A model generated the notes under the pieces. That model was not told where the DNA came from and did not search any database. It was given only the letters and a program-made list of their open reading frames with translations. From assembly GCA_021790935.1 (NCBI GenBank), contig JAJYFL010000003.1, positions 169,001 through 233,000 of the forward strand: 64,000 nucleotides of DNA, in the 5' to 3' direction. The DNA comes from a bacterium. Its GTDB lineage: Bacteria > Vulcanimicrobiota > Vulcanimicrobiia > Vulcanimicrobiales > Vulcanimicrobiaceae. Position 1 is the first letter of the stretch; the number at the start of each line of letters is the position of its first letter. Shown one piece after another: positions 32,929-41,129 of the stretch. The translations under genes were made by a program, and so were the position numbers.

Positions 32929-34249
32929 TACGGAACTCCAGATCGCTCGTATCGCCGAACGGAATCTGCGCGACGCCTTCAAACTGCGTCAGGATGAACT
33001 CGCTGAAGAGCGCGTTGGGCCAGACGAAGTCGACGCGCGTAAAATGCTTGGGATCGTTCGGATCGAAGGACTCGTGAAGCAGATGGTCGCCGGGATCGCT
33101 CGCGAGCAGCTCCGAGAGCACGTCTTGTTTTTCGGCCGGAGAGGTAGCGGTGAGACCCTCCATCACCAGCGACATCGGCCAGACCCAGTGATCGGGCGTG
33201 TGGTAGCTGCCGATGCCGCGAGCGACGGAACCGGTATAATACGACGGGTTGTCCTGCGAAAGCAGGAAGGCGCGCGTGTTGAGATAGTACCGGTCGTTCG
33301 CGGTGGTATAGCCGATATACGGTGCCGATAGCAGGCTCGGCACGTTAGCGTCGTCCGTGAGAATCGCGTGCCCCAAGCCGTCAACCTCGTAGGCATAGAT
33401 GTAGCCGTATTTCGGGAGATAGACCAGGCCGTACGTTTGAATGCCCTGCTGCACTTCATTGCGCAACGCGCGTGCTTCGTGTGCTTTGATGATGTTGTGG
33501 TAGACGTTTTGCTCGATGTCGGCCATGTCGCCCAACGCCACCACCGCGAACATCTCGTCTGGGATGAGGTAGTTGTAATAGCAGGCGTCGTCGGAGGGGC
33601 GGAAACCGGTCCAGATCATACCGGTGTATCCGACCGGCCGTCCCGCGCCGTTATCGGCAAGTTCCTTCTCCGTGTAGTGCGAATCGCGCGTATGGTCTTG
33701 CTCGCGCTGCATCGTCGCGAGCACGGTATCGAGCGCCTTCGACTCGTCTTCGGTGAAGATCGAACGGTCGCCGGTCGTCTTCCAATAACTCCAAGCTAGC
33801 GTCACCGGATAGGCGAGCGAGTCGAGCTCGAATTTCTGTTCCCAAACCCGGTAATCGATCGTGAAGGCATTGGCGTAGGGATCGATCTGGATGTACTTAG
33901 CCTGGCGAGCGATGATGCCGCGCAGGAGCTGGCGCACGTCGGGGTCCTGCTTAGCGTAGTAGAGATAGGGCCGCGCCTCGGCGCTGGCGTCACGCAGCCA
34001 TTCCGCGGGTATGTCGCCGGTCGCGACGTAGACGGTGCCATCGGGCGTGAACTGCGCGAGTTTCTCCGTATCGAGCAGTGCCGCGCGAAACATCTCCTCG
34101 AGGTGGACGTTGGGGTTGCGGTAGGCCTCTGCAGCCCGCTGGATCGAGTCGAGTTCTAGGGCAGTCGAGCGTAGCGGCAGGACGATCGCGCAGACGAGCG
34201 CCGCGGCGACGAGTACGCGGACGAGGCGGCAGCGAGGCTGTCCGGTCAC
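32921..34249 (-). CDS. Glycoside hydrolase family 125 (exo-alpha-1,6-mannosidase-like), secreted
   Basis: A 442-residue protein of the GH125 / Mug157 family: GDIPAEWLRDASAEARPYLY, IDPYANAFTIDYRVWEQKFE, ELDSLAYPVTLAWSYWKTTG and TGMIWTGFRPSDDACYYNYL, then HTPDHWVWPMSLVMEGLTA. Known members remove terminal alpha-1,6-linked mannose from glycans. An N-terminal hydrophobic segment (about residues 9-30) looks like a signal peptide, so it probably acts outside the cytoplasm. It starts one base after the hpt stop and overlaps purA by eight bases, an odd setting for a glycan hydrolase. Family call is firm; substrate is inferred. Confidence 0.9.
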   Translation of the reverse strand: MTGQPRCRLVRVLVAAALVCAIVLPLRSTALELDSIQRAAEAYRNPNVHLEEMFRAALLDTEKLAQFTPDGTVYVATGDIPAEWLRDASAEARPYLYYAKQDPDVRQLLRGIIARQAKYIQIDPYANAFTIDYRVWEQKFELDSLAYPVTLAWSYWKTTGDRSIFTEDESKALDTVLATMQREQDHTRDSHYTEKELADNGAGRPVGYTGMIWTGFRPSDDACYYNYLIPDEMFAVVALGDMADIEQNVYHNIIKAHEARALRNEVQQGIQTYGLVYLPKYGYIYAYEVDGLGHAILTDDANVPSLLSAPYIGYTTANDRYYLNTRAFLLSQDNPSYYTGSVARGIGSYHTPDHWVWPMSLVMEGLTATSPAEKQDVLSELLASDPGDHLLHESFDPNDPKHFTRVDFVWPNALFSEFILTQFEGVAQIPFGDTSDLEFRSE

Positions 34250-34250
34250 G

Positions 34251-34763
34251 TTACTGGGGCCAACTCCCGTGGACGTATAACGCCGGCAACTCGCGGTAGC
34301 GGCCGTTGTAGTCCAAGCCGTACCCGACGACGTAAACGTCCGGAATCTCGAAGCCGCGGTACTTCACGTCTATTCCGGCGAGCCGGCGATGCGGCCGGTC
34401 GAGCAACGTGCAGACTTCGAGCGACGCCGGGGCGCGGGCGCGCAGAGCCTTCACGACGTACTGCAGCGTCAGCCCCGTATCGATCGTATCCTCTACCAAC
34501 AAGACGTGGCGTCCTTCGACCGACGCCGAGGTATCTTTCTCAAAGCGAATGCCTTCCGCGTCGTTGTAGCGCGTTAGAGCGATGAAATCGAACTCGCATG
34601 GAATATCGATCGCCCGCGTGAGATCGGCAACGAATACCGCCGAAGCGTTCATAATGCCGACGATCATCGGAAGTTTGCCGGCATAGTCCCTTGCTATCAG
34701 AGCGCCGAGGTCCCGAACCCGCGCTTGAATGGTCTCTTCGTCGAAGAGTTTTTCGGAGATCAT
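34251..34763 (-). CDS. hpt: Hypoxanthine phosphoribosyltransferase
   Basis: A 170-residue type I phosphoribosyltransferase with the PRPP-binding loop VLLVEDTIDTGLTLQY (about residues 88-103), the flexible-loop region and C-terminal VPDVYVVGYGLDYN-like hood (here IPDVYVVGYGLDYNGRYREL), typical of hypoxanthine/guanine salvage enzymes. It converts hypoxanthine (and often guanine) to IMP (GMP). The start overlaps the stop of the nuclease-like gene upstream (ATGA), so the two are coupled. tilS and ftsH, the usual neighbours in Firmicutes, are absent. Confidence 0.94.
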   Translation of the reverse strand: MISEKLFDEETIQARVRDLGALIARDYAGKLPMIVGIMNASAVFVADLTRAIDIPCEFDFIALTRYNDAEGIRFEKDTSASVEGRHVLLVEDTIDTGLTLQYVVKALRARAPASLEVCTLLDRPHRRLAGIDVKYRGFEIPDVYVVGYGLDYNGRYRELPALYVHGSWPQ

Positions 34764-35092
34764 CCGGCGGCGCTCCGCGGCGCCAAACGAGAGAAGAGGC
34801 GCTCGACGTCGCGACGCGTGAACAGTTTGACGTTGATCCCCGGGTGCGTCGCACGGAGCAAGCGCAACTTGCGGTTCTTGCGCGTTTGGAGGCGCGGCCT
34901 GAGCACCGTGACCTCGAGATACAGGTCGAACTCCGGCAAATAGAAATCGGGCGTGAACGATTCGACGACGTTCCCGTGGCGATCTCGGGCGATGGGGAAG
35001 CAGCGCGGCTCGTAGCGCCAGTCCACCCTATAAAAATCGAGGAGCTGGGCGAGTTCTTCTTCGCTGCGGTGAGCGAACCGGGGCGCACGCAT
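34760..35092 (-). CDS. PD-(D/E)XK nuclease-like small protein
   Basis: A 110-residue protein with a central segment ESFTPDFYLPEFDLYLEVTV, which resembles the PD...(D/E)xK core of restriction-endonuclease-like folds (PD then E-V-T with Lys replaced), followed by basic RTRKNRKLRLLRATHPGINV-like sequence and LFTRRDVERLF. This suggests a nuclease-fold protein of the TnsA/DUF559-like type, or an inactive relative since the final Lys is not obvious. ATG 35092 is chosen because the upstream extension runs into the histidine kinase gene. It overlaps hpt by four bases. Function unknown. Confidence 0.6.
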   Translation of the reverse strand: MRAPRFAHRSEEELAQLLDFYRVDWRYEPRCFPIARDRHGNVVESFTPDFYLPEFDLYLEVTVLRPRLQTRKNRKLRLLRATHPGINVKLFTRRDVERLFSRLAPRSAAG

Positions 35093-35108
35093 TGCCACGG
35101 ACCGACAT

Positions 35109-36230
35109 CTACGACGCCGGCCCCTCGGACTCCGCTCGCACTGGGAGCACGACTTCGAATCGAGCGCCACCCAGCGGCGAGTCGGAGGCACGAACCTCGC
35201 CACCGGCCCGCTCGGCGATCATGGCGACGATCGCGAGGCCAATGCCGCTGCCCCGACGCGTGCCGGCGCGCGAGCCTCGCACGCGCAGCCCGAAGATCGA
35301 CGAGCGCTCCTCGGGAGCGATACCCGGTCCATCGTCGTCCACGACGATGCAAGCGAAGGCTCCTTGCGAGTGTGCGACGGCACGAACGATCCCTCGCTCG
35401 CGACCGTATTTGAGCGCGTTGTCGAGCAGGTTGACGGCAATCTGCAGGCAAGCGTCGGCATCGAGCGCGACGCGAAGCGCCGGTGGGGCGCCCCACTGGA
35501 GTATGATACCACGAGCGCCGGCGAGCGGCCGTACGATCTCGCACGCCCGCCGGAGTTGCTCGCGAACCTCGCATGCGCTCCCAATGATGGTCGCGGCCGT
35601 GAGGTCCAACAGCGAGAACTCAAACATGCCGTCGAGCAGCCGCCCCAAACGCAACGCTTCGCGTCGCGCCGTCTCGAGGAAGCGGCGTTGCGTGGGCGGG
35701 TCCACGGGCCGGTCGAGCAGCGTCTCCAGATAGCCGCTGATAGAAGTGAGCGGCGTGCGCAGCTCGTGGCCGATCGTAGCAAAGAATTCGTAGCGCTCGC
35801 GCTCCCGCGCGCCGCGCTCGAGCGCCGTCTGGATATCGCGTTCGAGTCCGATCTGCGGATCGAAACCGCGCAGCAGCGTCCAGCCGGTCTCCACGCGCAG
35901 GCCGCAAGCACAGGCGACGGCCGCCGCCACGCGCTCGAGCGCCGCCCGCACGTCGACGGCCGAGGGTAGGCGCTCGGTTTGCGACGGCACCTCCCGGCGT
36001 TCGCCCGTCATGACGATGACGTAGCGGTCGCTCCCGGGATCGTGCCCGAGCGCGTCACCGGCACGCAGGCTTCGCGCCGCCGCCGCCACGATTGCGAGAC
36101 TGGTTTGGCGCTCGACGCGAAGCGCCATGCGGCGCCCATCGCGCCAAGCGACCCGCTCGAATTGTGGAAGGCGCACGACCAGCAAAGGAACCGGGCGGTA
36201 CGCGAGTGCCGCCTCCAGCGGCTCCGCCAA
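35109..36230 (-). CDS. Sensor histidine kinase (cytoplasmic, two-component)
   Basis: About 370 residues. The H box is FFATIGHELRTPLTSISGYL, the N box INLLDNALKYG-like (VNLLDNALKYGRERG), and the glycine boxes VDDDGPGIAPEE and GSGIGLAIVAMIAERAGGE. The N-terminal ~150 residues (LLVVRLPQFERVAWRDGRR..., GHDPGSDRYVIVM) look like a degenerate GGDEF-type domain and show no transmembrane helix, so it senses an internal signal. The start is uncertain: I use a TTG at 36230, but a TTG at 36281 or a CTG at 36248 are also possible; the only ATG (36353) would overlap the regulator gene by 98 bases. It follows the response regulator on the same strand. Confidence 0.88.
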   Translation of the reverse strand: MAEPLEAALAYRPVPLLVVRLPQFERVAWRDGRRMALRVERQTSLAIVAAAARSLRAGDALGHDPGSDRYVIVMTGERREVPSQTERLPSAVDVRAALERVAAAVACACGLRVETGWTLLRGFDPQIGLERDIQTALERGARERERYEFFATIGHELRTPLTSISGYLETLLDRPVDPPTQRRFLETARREALRLGRLLDGMFEFSLLDLTAATIIGSACEVREQLRRACEIVRPLAGARGIILQWGAPPALRVALDADACLQIAVNLLDNALKYGRERGIVRAVAHSQGAFACIVVDDDGPGIAPEERSSIFGLRVRGSRAGTRRGSGIGLAIVAMIAERAGGEVRASDSPLGGARFEVVLPVRAESEGPAS

Positions 36231-36255
36231 ACGCGCGAGGCGCGTCAGCCGCCCG

Positions 36256-36945
36256 CTAACGCCGGGCGAACTTGTAGCCAAAACCGTGGATCGTCTGCAG
36301 CGTGGCCGGCAGCCCGTTGACCTCTTCGACTTTTTGGCGGATGCGCCGCACATGCACGTCGACAGTCCGTTCGTCGCCGTCGAAATCGAAGCCCCAGGCG
36401 CGTTCGAGCAGCGTTCGGCGTGAGAGCGCCACGCCGGGGTTGCTTGCGAGCATCAGGAGCAGCGCAAACTCCCGCGGTTTCAGCCGGGCATCGATCCCGT
36501 CGACGCGAACCTCGCGCGCCGCTTCGTCAATCTCCAAGCGACCGAAGCGCAGCAGCCGCGGCGGCGCGTCGTAGAGATGGCCCGCGCGCCGAACGATCGC
36601 CTTGATGCGCGCAACCAATTCGCGCGGCGAAAACGGCTTGCAGAGGTAGTCGTCCGCCCCTACTTCGAACCCAACGATACGGTCGATCTCGTCGTCGCGA
36701 GCGGTGAGCATGAGGATCGGTAGATCGCGCTTCTCGCGCCGCAGAACGCGCGCCACGTCGAACCCGTCAACGCCGGGCAGGCCCACGTCGAGAACGAGCA
36801 TGTCGGCCAGTTCGCGAGCCGCACGCATGGCCGCGTTGCCGTCGGCAACCGCGAAGATCTCGAAGCCCTCGCGCTCCAGGTGGTGGGTAACGAGTTCCCG
36901 GATCGCCGCATCGTCTTCGGCGACCACGATCCTTAGTGCGGACAT
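36256..36945 (-). CDS. OmpR/PhoB-family response regulator
   Basis: A 229-residue regulator. Receiver domain: VVAEDDAAIRELVTHHLE, phospho-acceptor in LVLDVGLPGVDGFD, Thr in ILMLTARDD and the conserved Lys in DDYLCKPFSPRELVARI. C-terminal winged helix: REFALLLMLASNPGVALSR and RTVDVHVRRIRQKVE. It is the DNA-binding partner of the adjacent histidine kinase. The ATG at 36945 gives the standard length; the frame further upstream is not conserved. Targets are unknown. Confidence 0.94.
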   Translation of the reverse strand: MSALRIVVAEDDAAIRELVTHHLEREGFEIFAVADGNAAMRAARELADMLVLDVGLPGVDGFDVARVLRREKRDLPILMLTARDDEIDRIVGFEVGADDYLCKPFSPRELVARIKAIVRRAGHLYDAPPRLLRFGRLEIDEAAREVRVDGIDARLKPREFALLLMLASNPGVALSRRTLLERAWGFDFDGDERTVDVHVRRIRQKVEEVNGLPATLQTIHGFGYKFARR

Positions 36946-36991
36946 GCACGGGATAGTGCCCGGTACGCCACGCGCACGGACGCGCGGCGGA

Positions 36992-37483
36992 TCAGCCGTC
37001 CTCGGTGGCAGCCTCCGCGAATGGCCCGAATGCCGCCGCATGCTCGCGGAGCTTGCGATAGATGAGCGACGCCGGAAAGCCGAGACGCTCCATGGCGCGC
37101 GCGGCCGAGGCATAGCTGATGCCGGGCTTCGTTCGGAAGATCTTCGCGATGGCGGCATCGATGCGCTCGGTCTCACCGGACTCGCTCTCCCGCAACGCAT
37201 CGTAGGCGGCTTCGCGATCGACTCCCTTGAGCACCAGCTCGCCCACGAGACGCGCGTCACCGATTGCCCTCCGCCTCTGCTCGATGTGAAGCCGTGCGAA
37301 GAGCCGGTCGTCGACGTAGCCGTCGCGCTTGCAGCGCTCGACGGCCGCCCGAACGTCCCCGCCGGGAAAGCCGTGACGCTCAAGACGTTGCCAGAGCTGG
37401 GCCTCGGTCAGACGCCGCCGCGCGAGCATGCGAAGCGCAGTCACGTAGGCGCTGCGGGAGGCAGCCGCCGCGCGTTCGTTCAC
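36992..37483 (-). CDS. recX: Recombination regulator RecX
   Basis: A 163-residue protein with three RecX-type helical repeats: [38 protein letters not shown] and [17 protein letters not shown]. RecX modulates RecA filaments. The start is GTG 37483, overlapping the recA stop as GTGA, which fixes both co-translation and frame. recA-recX is a standard pair and both would be under the SOS site upstream of recA. Confidence 0.92.
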   Translation of the reverse strand: MNERAAAASRSAYVTALRMLARRRLTEAQLWQRLERHGFPGGDVRAAVERCKRDGYVDDRLFARLHIEQRRRAIGDARLVGELVLKGVDREAAYDALRESESGETERIDAAIAKIFRTKPGISYASAARAMERLGFPASLIYRKLREHAAAFGPFAEAATEDG

Positions 37484-38520
37484 TCCTCGCCGGTAACGGT
37501 CTCTACCGAACCGTTGCGCGATACGCCGACGCCGAGCTCCTCGCGAATCTTCGTCGTGATCTCGTCGGCCAGATCGACGTGCTCTTCGAGGTACGACTTC
37601 GCGTTCTCGCGCCCTTGACCGATGCGCGTCTCGCCGTAGGTGTACCACGAACCGCTCTTGCCGACGATGTTTCGCTCGAGTGCGACGTCGAGAATCGAGC
37701 CCATCTTGCTGATGCCGCGGCCGTAGGTGATATCGAACTCCGCCTGGCGAAACGGCGGTGCGACTTTGTTCTTCACCACCTTGACCCGCGTCCGCGTTCC
37801 GACGACCTCTTGCCCGATCTTGATCTGTTCGAGCTTGCGCACGTCTAGGCGGATCGAGGCGTAGAACTTGAGCGCGCGGCCACCGGAGGTGGTCTCGGGG
37901 CTGCCGAACATGACGCCGACCTTTTCGCGCAGCTGGTTGATGAAGATCATGATCGTCTTGCTGCGCGAGATCGCGGAGGTGAGTTTGCGTAGCGCCTGCG
38001 ACATCAAGCGCGCCTGCAGGCCGACGTGCGTATCGCCCATGTCCCCTTCTAGCTCGGCCTTCGTGACCAGCGCCGCAACCGAGTCGACGACGACGACGTC
38101 GACGGCGTTGCTGCGTACCAGCATCTCGGCGATATCGAGTGCCTGCTCGCCGGTATCCGGCTGAGAGACGAGCAGGTTGTCGAGGTCGACGCCGAGCGCA
38201 GCGGCGTAGGTGGGGTCGAGCGCGTGCTCGACATCGATGAACGCGGCGGTACCGCCCGTCTTCTGCGCCTCGGCGATCGCGTGCAGGGCCAGGGTCGTCT
38301 TGCCGCTGGACTCCGGGCCGTAGATCTCGACGACGCGCCCACGAGGGAAACCGCCGACACCGAGTGCGAGATCGAGCGCGATCGAGCCGGACGAGACGAC
38401 CTCGAACGACATCCGCTCCTGGAAATCGCCCATCCGCATGATCGAACCCTTGCCGAATTGGCGCTCGATCTGGGCGAGGGCGTTGGTGAGGGCTACCTGC
38501 CGGTCGTCTTGCGTTGCCAT
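37480..38520 (-). CDS. recA: Recombinase RecA
   Basis: A 346-residue Rec[13 protein letters not shown] near the N-terminus, Walker [10 protein letters not shown] (about residues 68-76), [19 protein letters not shown], loop 2 [21 protein letters not shown] (split) and the C-terminal KIGQ.../[12 protein letters not shown]. It catalyses homologous pairing and triggers LexA self-cleavage. The ATG at 38520 has GGAG six bases upstream (within an in-frame earlier ATG at 38532). A promoter (38565-38592) and a palindromic SOS-type box (38658-38675) lie upstream. Complete. Confidence 0.97.
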   Translation of the reverse strand: MATQDDRQVALTNALAQIERQFGKGSIMRMGDFQERMSFEVVSSGSIALDLALGVGGFPRGRVVEIYGPESSGKTTLALHAIAEAQKTGGTAAFIDVEHALDPTYAAALGVDLDNLLVSQPDTGEQALDIAEMLVRSNAVDVVVVDSVAALVTKAELEGDMGDTHVGLQARLMSQALRKLTSAISRSKTIMIFINQLREKVGVMFGSPETTSGGRALKFYASIRLDVRKLEQIKIGQEVVGTRTRVKVVKNKVAPPFRQAEFDITYGRGISKMGSILDVALERNIVGKSGSWYTYGETRIGQGRENAKSYLEEHVDLADEITTKIREELGVGVSRNGSVETVTGEE

Positions 38521-38564
38521 CTTCTTCTCCATTCCATCGTTGTCGTTCGGTGCCGCCGTTATAG

Positions 38565-38592
38565 ATATCACGCTACGGGATCCGGGTGCCAA
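38565..38592 (-). promoter_or_regulatory. Candidate recA promoter
   Basis: On the minus strand TTGGCA (38592-38587), a 16-base spacer and TGATAT (38570-38565), with a start near 38558 and a ~38-base leader before recA. A TATAAC just downstream is an alternative -10. Confidence 0.5.
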
Positions 38593-38657
38593 CTGGGTGG
38601 CATTTCGCCTTTTCGATGCGCTTCCGTGCCCTTGGGGCTAGCCTTTCGGGGGCGAGC

Positions 38658-38675
38658 ATCGAACTCCTGTTCGAT
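38658..38675. promoter_or_regulatory. LexA (SOS) box of the GAAC-N4-GTTC type
   Basis: ATCGAACTCCTGTTCGAT: perfect 7-base arms ATCGAAC/GTTCGAT around four bases, matching the Gram-positive/actinobacterial LexA consensus CGAAC-N4-GTTCG rather than the CTGT-N8-ACAG of Enterobacteria. It lies ~140 bases before recA and ~65 bases upstream of the best -35. Confidence 0.75.
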
Positions 38676-38701
38676 TAACACCCCGCCGGCAGGCGAAGGC
38701 C

Positions 38702-39613
38702 TTACGCCGATTCGAAGATCGCTTGGGTGAACTCGGCCGGAACGAAGGGGCGCAGCGTATCGGCCGACTCGCCGGCGCCGACGAATTTGATCGGCACTTC
38801 GAGCGTATCGACGATCGCGACCAGGATGCCGCCCTTGGCGGTAGAGTCGAGTTTGGTGACCACGACGCCGGTAAGCCGCGTCGCTTCGTTGAAGAGCCGA
38901 GCTTGCGAAATCGCGTTCTGGCCGGTGGTTCCGTCGACGACGAGTAACGTCTCCGCCGGCGGCTCGCCGAGCTCGCGCTCGATGATCCGGCGCATCTTCT
39001 TCAACTCTTCCATGAGGTTGGTTTTTGTCTGCAAGCGGCCGGCCGTATCGATGATGATCACGTCGGCGCCGCGCGCTTTGCCCGACTGCATGCCGTCAAA
39101 GACCACCGACGCCGGATCGGCACCCTCATTGCCGCGCAGGAAATCGGCACCGCTGCGCTCGGCCCAGATGGCGAGCTGTTCGGCGGCCGCGGCGCGGAAC
39201 GTGTCGGCCGCAACGAGCAGCACGCGCTTACCCGTCGCGCGCAGCGAGGTCGCAAGCTTGCCGATCGTCGTCGTCTTACCGCTTCCGTTGACGCCGACAA
39301 CCAGCAGGACCGACGGCTTGCGCGTGAGATCGAGCCCAGGGTTGGGGAGCGTCAAGAAGCGCTCGACATCTCTATGAAAACGCGCCACTGCCTGGTCGCT
39401 CGTGCGCCACTGCTCTTGCTTAGCGACCAGCTGCAGCCCGCCGACGATCTTCTCGGTGGTGGGAACGCCAAAGTCAGCTAGCAGCAGCAGCTCTTCGAAC
39501 TCCTCCCAGAACTCGGGCGTGATGGGCTTCTTCGCCCGCCCCAGCGATTCCACGCCGGAGAACGCTTCCCGCGCTCGGCCGAATGTCGCTCTTAGTCGAG
39601 ACAGCCAACTCAT
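38702..39613 (-). CDS. ftsY: Signal recognition particle receptor FtsY
   Basis: A 303-residue SRP GTPase. The N-terminal helical N domain (PEFWEEFEELLLLADFGV) is followed by G1 GVNGSGKTTTIGKLA, AADTFRAAAAEQL, G3 DTAGRLQTKTNLMEEL, the TKLDSTAKGG box and the closing GAGESADTLRPFVPAEF. There is no long acidic A domain, as in many non-enterobacterial FtsY. It receives SRP-ribosome complexes at the membrane. Weak ribosome site. It lies upstream of recA but separated by 180 bases with its own regulation. Confidence 0.96.
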   Translation of the reverse strand: MSWLSRLRATFGRAREAFSGVESLGRAKKPITPEFWEEFEELLLLADFGVPTTEKIVGGLQLVAKQEQWRTSDQAVARFHRDVERFLTLPNPGLDLTRKPSVLLVVGVNGSGKTTTIGKLATSLRATGKRVLLVAADTFRAAAAEQLAIWAERSGADFLRGNEGADPASVVFDGMQSGKARGADVIIIDTAGRLQTKTNLMEELKKMRRIIERELGEPPAETLLVVDGTTGQNAISQARLFNEATRLTGVVVTKLDSTAKGGILVAIVDTLEVPIKFVGAGESADTLRPFVPAEFTQAIFESA

Positions 39614-39679
39614 GACGCGTGCCGTGCGTTCGGGAGGATTGCAAACGGACCTGCGTTTGCGCTAGGCCTTGCCTCTTCG

Positions 39680-39701
39680 CCCTTCGGCAGGCTCAAGGTG
39701 A
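39680..39701 (+). repeat. Dispersed intergenic repeat (degenerate copy)
   Basis: CCCTTCGGCAGGCTCAAG, a diverged copy of the CCCTTCGACAAGCTCAGG family, in the 140-base gap between the phosphoesterase gene and ftsY. Nothing else is recognisable in that gap. Confidence 0.6.
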
Positions 39702-39752
39702 GGCGGCGAACGCGAATCACCACTCGGGTGACGGGGACCGCGCGAGAACCCG

Positions 39753-40775
39753 TTAGCGCTGGATGAAGAAATCGCTCATCGCGTGGACGTTGATATTGTC
39801 GCCGGCCATGCCGAGGAACGGTAGGCCCCACGATTCCTCGATCGTGCGGAGCATCGCGTAGTGGTTGTACTTGCGGTGCGATACGAAGTGGGGCTTGCCG
39901 ATGCCGCTGATGACGACGAGGGGTATGATACCGCCGCCGTACATGCCGCCGGACGGAAAGAACGGCGCACCCTTAGGCACGCTCGGTGAATCGCAGCAGC
40001 CGTAGGCGTTCAGCCACCCGCCGGTGGCCTTGTTCCCGCCGTCGTAATCGGTTTCGTCGGTCGTAATGAAGATGACCGAGCGCTTCGTCCAAGACTTGGA
40101 CGACATGATGCGGTGAACCCACGTCGCAACGAACTCGTCTCCCAGGCGCTTCAGCTTGGCATCGTTGCTATATGGGCAGGCCGAGCCGTCCATGCCGTGC
40201 ATGTCGTGGCAGACGTTGGGACTGATCCAAGCGTACTGCGGAAGATCCCCGGCGCTCAGGTCTTTGGAGAGCTGCCGCAATGGCACGACGTGCTGGCGAC
40301 GGGCGGCGCTGCGGCGCACGTCGCGGTAGAGCATGAAGGGATCGTGGCGGATGACGTAGAGCGGGTCCTTCGCTCCGGCCGGCGCGAAATTGCCGTCGTA
40401 CCCGGCGCTCGGGAGGCTCTGCATGTACGCCTTCCACGAGATGTGGTGCGCTTCGAACTGATCGACGATGTTGACGTGATTGAAGCGCTGCGTCGGGTTG
40501 TCGCTGTTGCTGTACCAGTTGTTGCCCGACGTCAGTGCGACGTAATTCGGCAGGCTCGGATGCGTCACGCCGTAATACTCGGCCCCGTAGCCGTACGTCT
40601 TCGCGAGCTTCGTGATCTGCGGTGCGTTTGGGTTCCCGACGATGCTCGTGTTGCCGTGGTTCTCGAGCATGATGATGACGACGTGATCGAATTTCGGGAC
40701 TCGAGCGGCCAGAGCCGGGCTCGCGCACGACAGTGCAAAACCGAGTAGCGCCACGATCGAGAGCAGTCTTTTCAT
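39753..40775 (-). CDS. Secreted phosphoesterase (acid phosphatase / phospholipase C family)
   Basis: A 340-residue protein with a signal peptide (MKRLLSIVALLGFALSCA, cleavage near ALA-AR). The mature part starts with FDHVVIIMLENHGNTSIVG, the signature of the AcpA/PLC phosphoesterase family (PF04185), followed by VTHPSLPNYVALTSG, VIFITTDETDYDGG and the NHYAMLRTIEESWGLPFLG end. Such enzymes cleave phosphomonoesters or phospholipid headgroups outside the cytoplasm. GGAAGG precedes ATG 40775, which is preferred to the ATG 18 bases upstream. Substrate is not predictable. Confidence 0.85.
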   Translation of the reverse strand: MKRLLSIVALLGFALSCASPALAARVPKFDHVVIIMLENHGNTSIVGNPNAPQITKLAKTYGYGAEYYGVTHPSLPNYVALTSGNNWYSNSDNPTQRFNHVNIVDQFEAHHISWKAYMQSLPSAGYDGNFAPAGAKDPLYVIRHDPFMLYRDVRRSAARRQHVVPLRQLSKDLSAGDLPQYAWISPNVCHDMHGMDGSACPYSNDAKLKRLGDEFVATWVHRIMSSKSWTKRSVIFITTDETDYDGGNKATGGWLNAYGCCDSPSVPKGAPFFPSGGMYGGGIIPLVVISGIGKPHFVSHRKYNHYAMLRTIEESWGLPFLGMAGDNINVHAMSDFFIQR

Positions 40776-40832
40776 TGCCTTCCGTTCCTCCATTGCGATG
40801 CTTCGGTGCGCGGTAGCGCGCAGCCTCTGCGG

Positions 40833-41129
40833 TTACCGCTGCCCGGCGTCGACGCGGTAGACGTACGCGAGGACCTCGGCGACGACCGCGTAGAGCTCGC
40901 GCGGAATATACTCGGTGAGGTCCAGCCGGGCGAGCGCTTCGACGAGCTCGGCATCTTCGTGCAGCGGGACGCCGTGCTCTTTCGCGAGGCGCACAATCTC
41001 CTCGGCGATCGTACCGCTGCCGGCCGCCACGACCTCGGGCGGTTCGGCCTTGACCGGATCGTACTTCAGCGCTGCCGCCGCTGGGCGCCGCGCGACCTTT
41101 TTACGAAAATCGTAAAAGCGATCGCTCAT
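40833..41129 (-). CDS. FhlB: FlhB C-terminal-domain-like protein (YlqH-like)
   Basis: A 98-residue protein matching only the cytoplasmic C-terminal domain of FlhB: YDPVKAEPPEVVAAGSGTIA, IVRLAKEHGVPLHEDAELVEALARL and IPRELYAVVAEVLAYVYRV. There are no membrane helices and no NPTH site (the position reads KYDPVKAEPP). Similar solo proteins (FhlB, YlqH) are paired with FliK-like proteins and can partly replace the FlhB tail. It overlaps the second fliK-like gene by four bases (ATGA), the same pairing as ylqG-ylqH in Bacillus. Confidence 0.85.
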   Translation of the reverse strand: MSDRFYDFRKKVARRPAAAALKYDPVKAEPPEVVAAGSGTIAEEIVRLAKEHGVPLHEDAELVEALARLDLTEYIPRELYAVVAEVLAYVYRVDAGQR

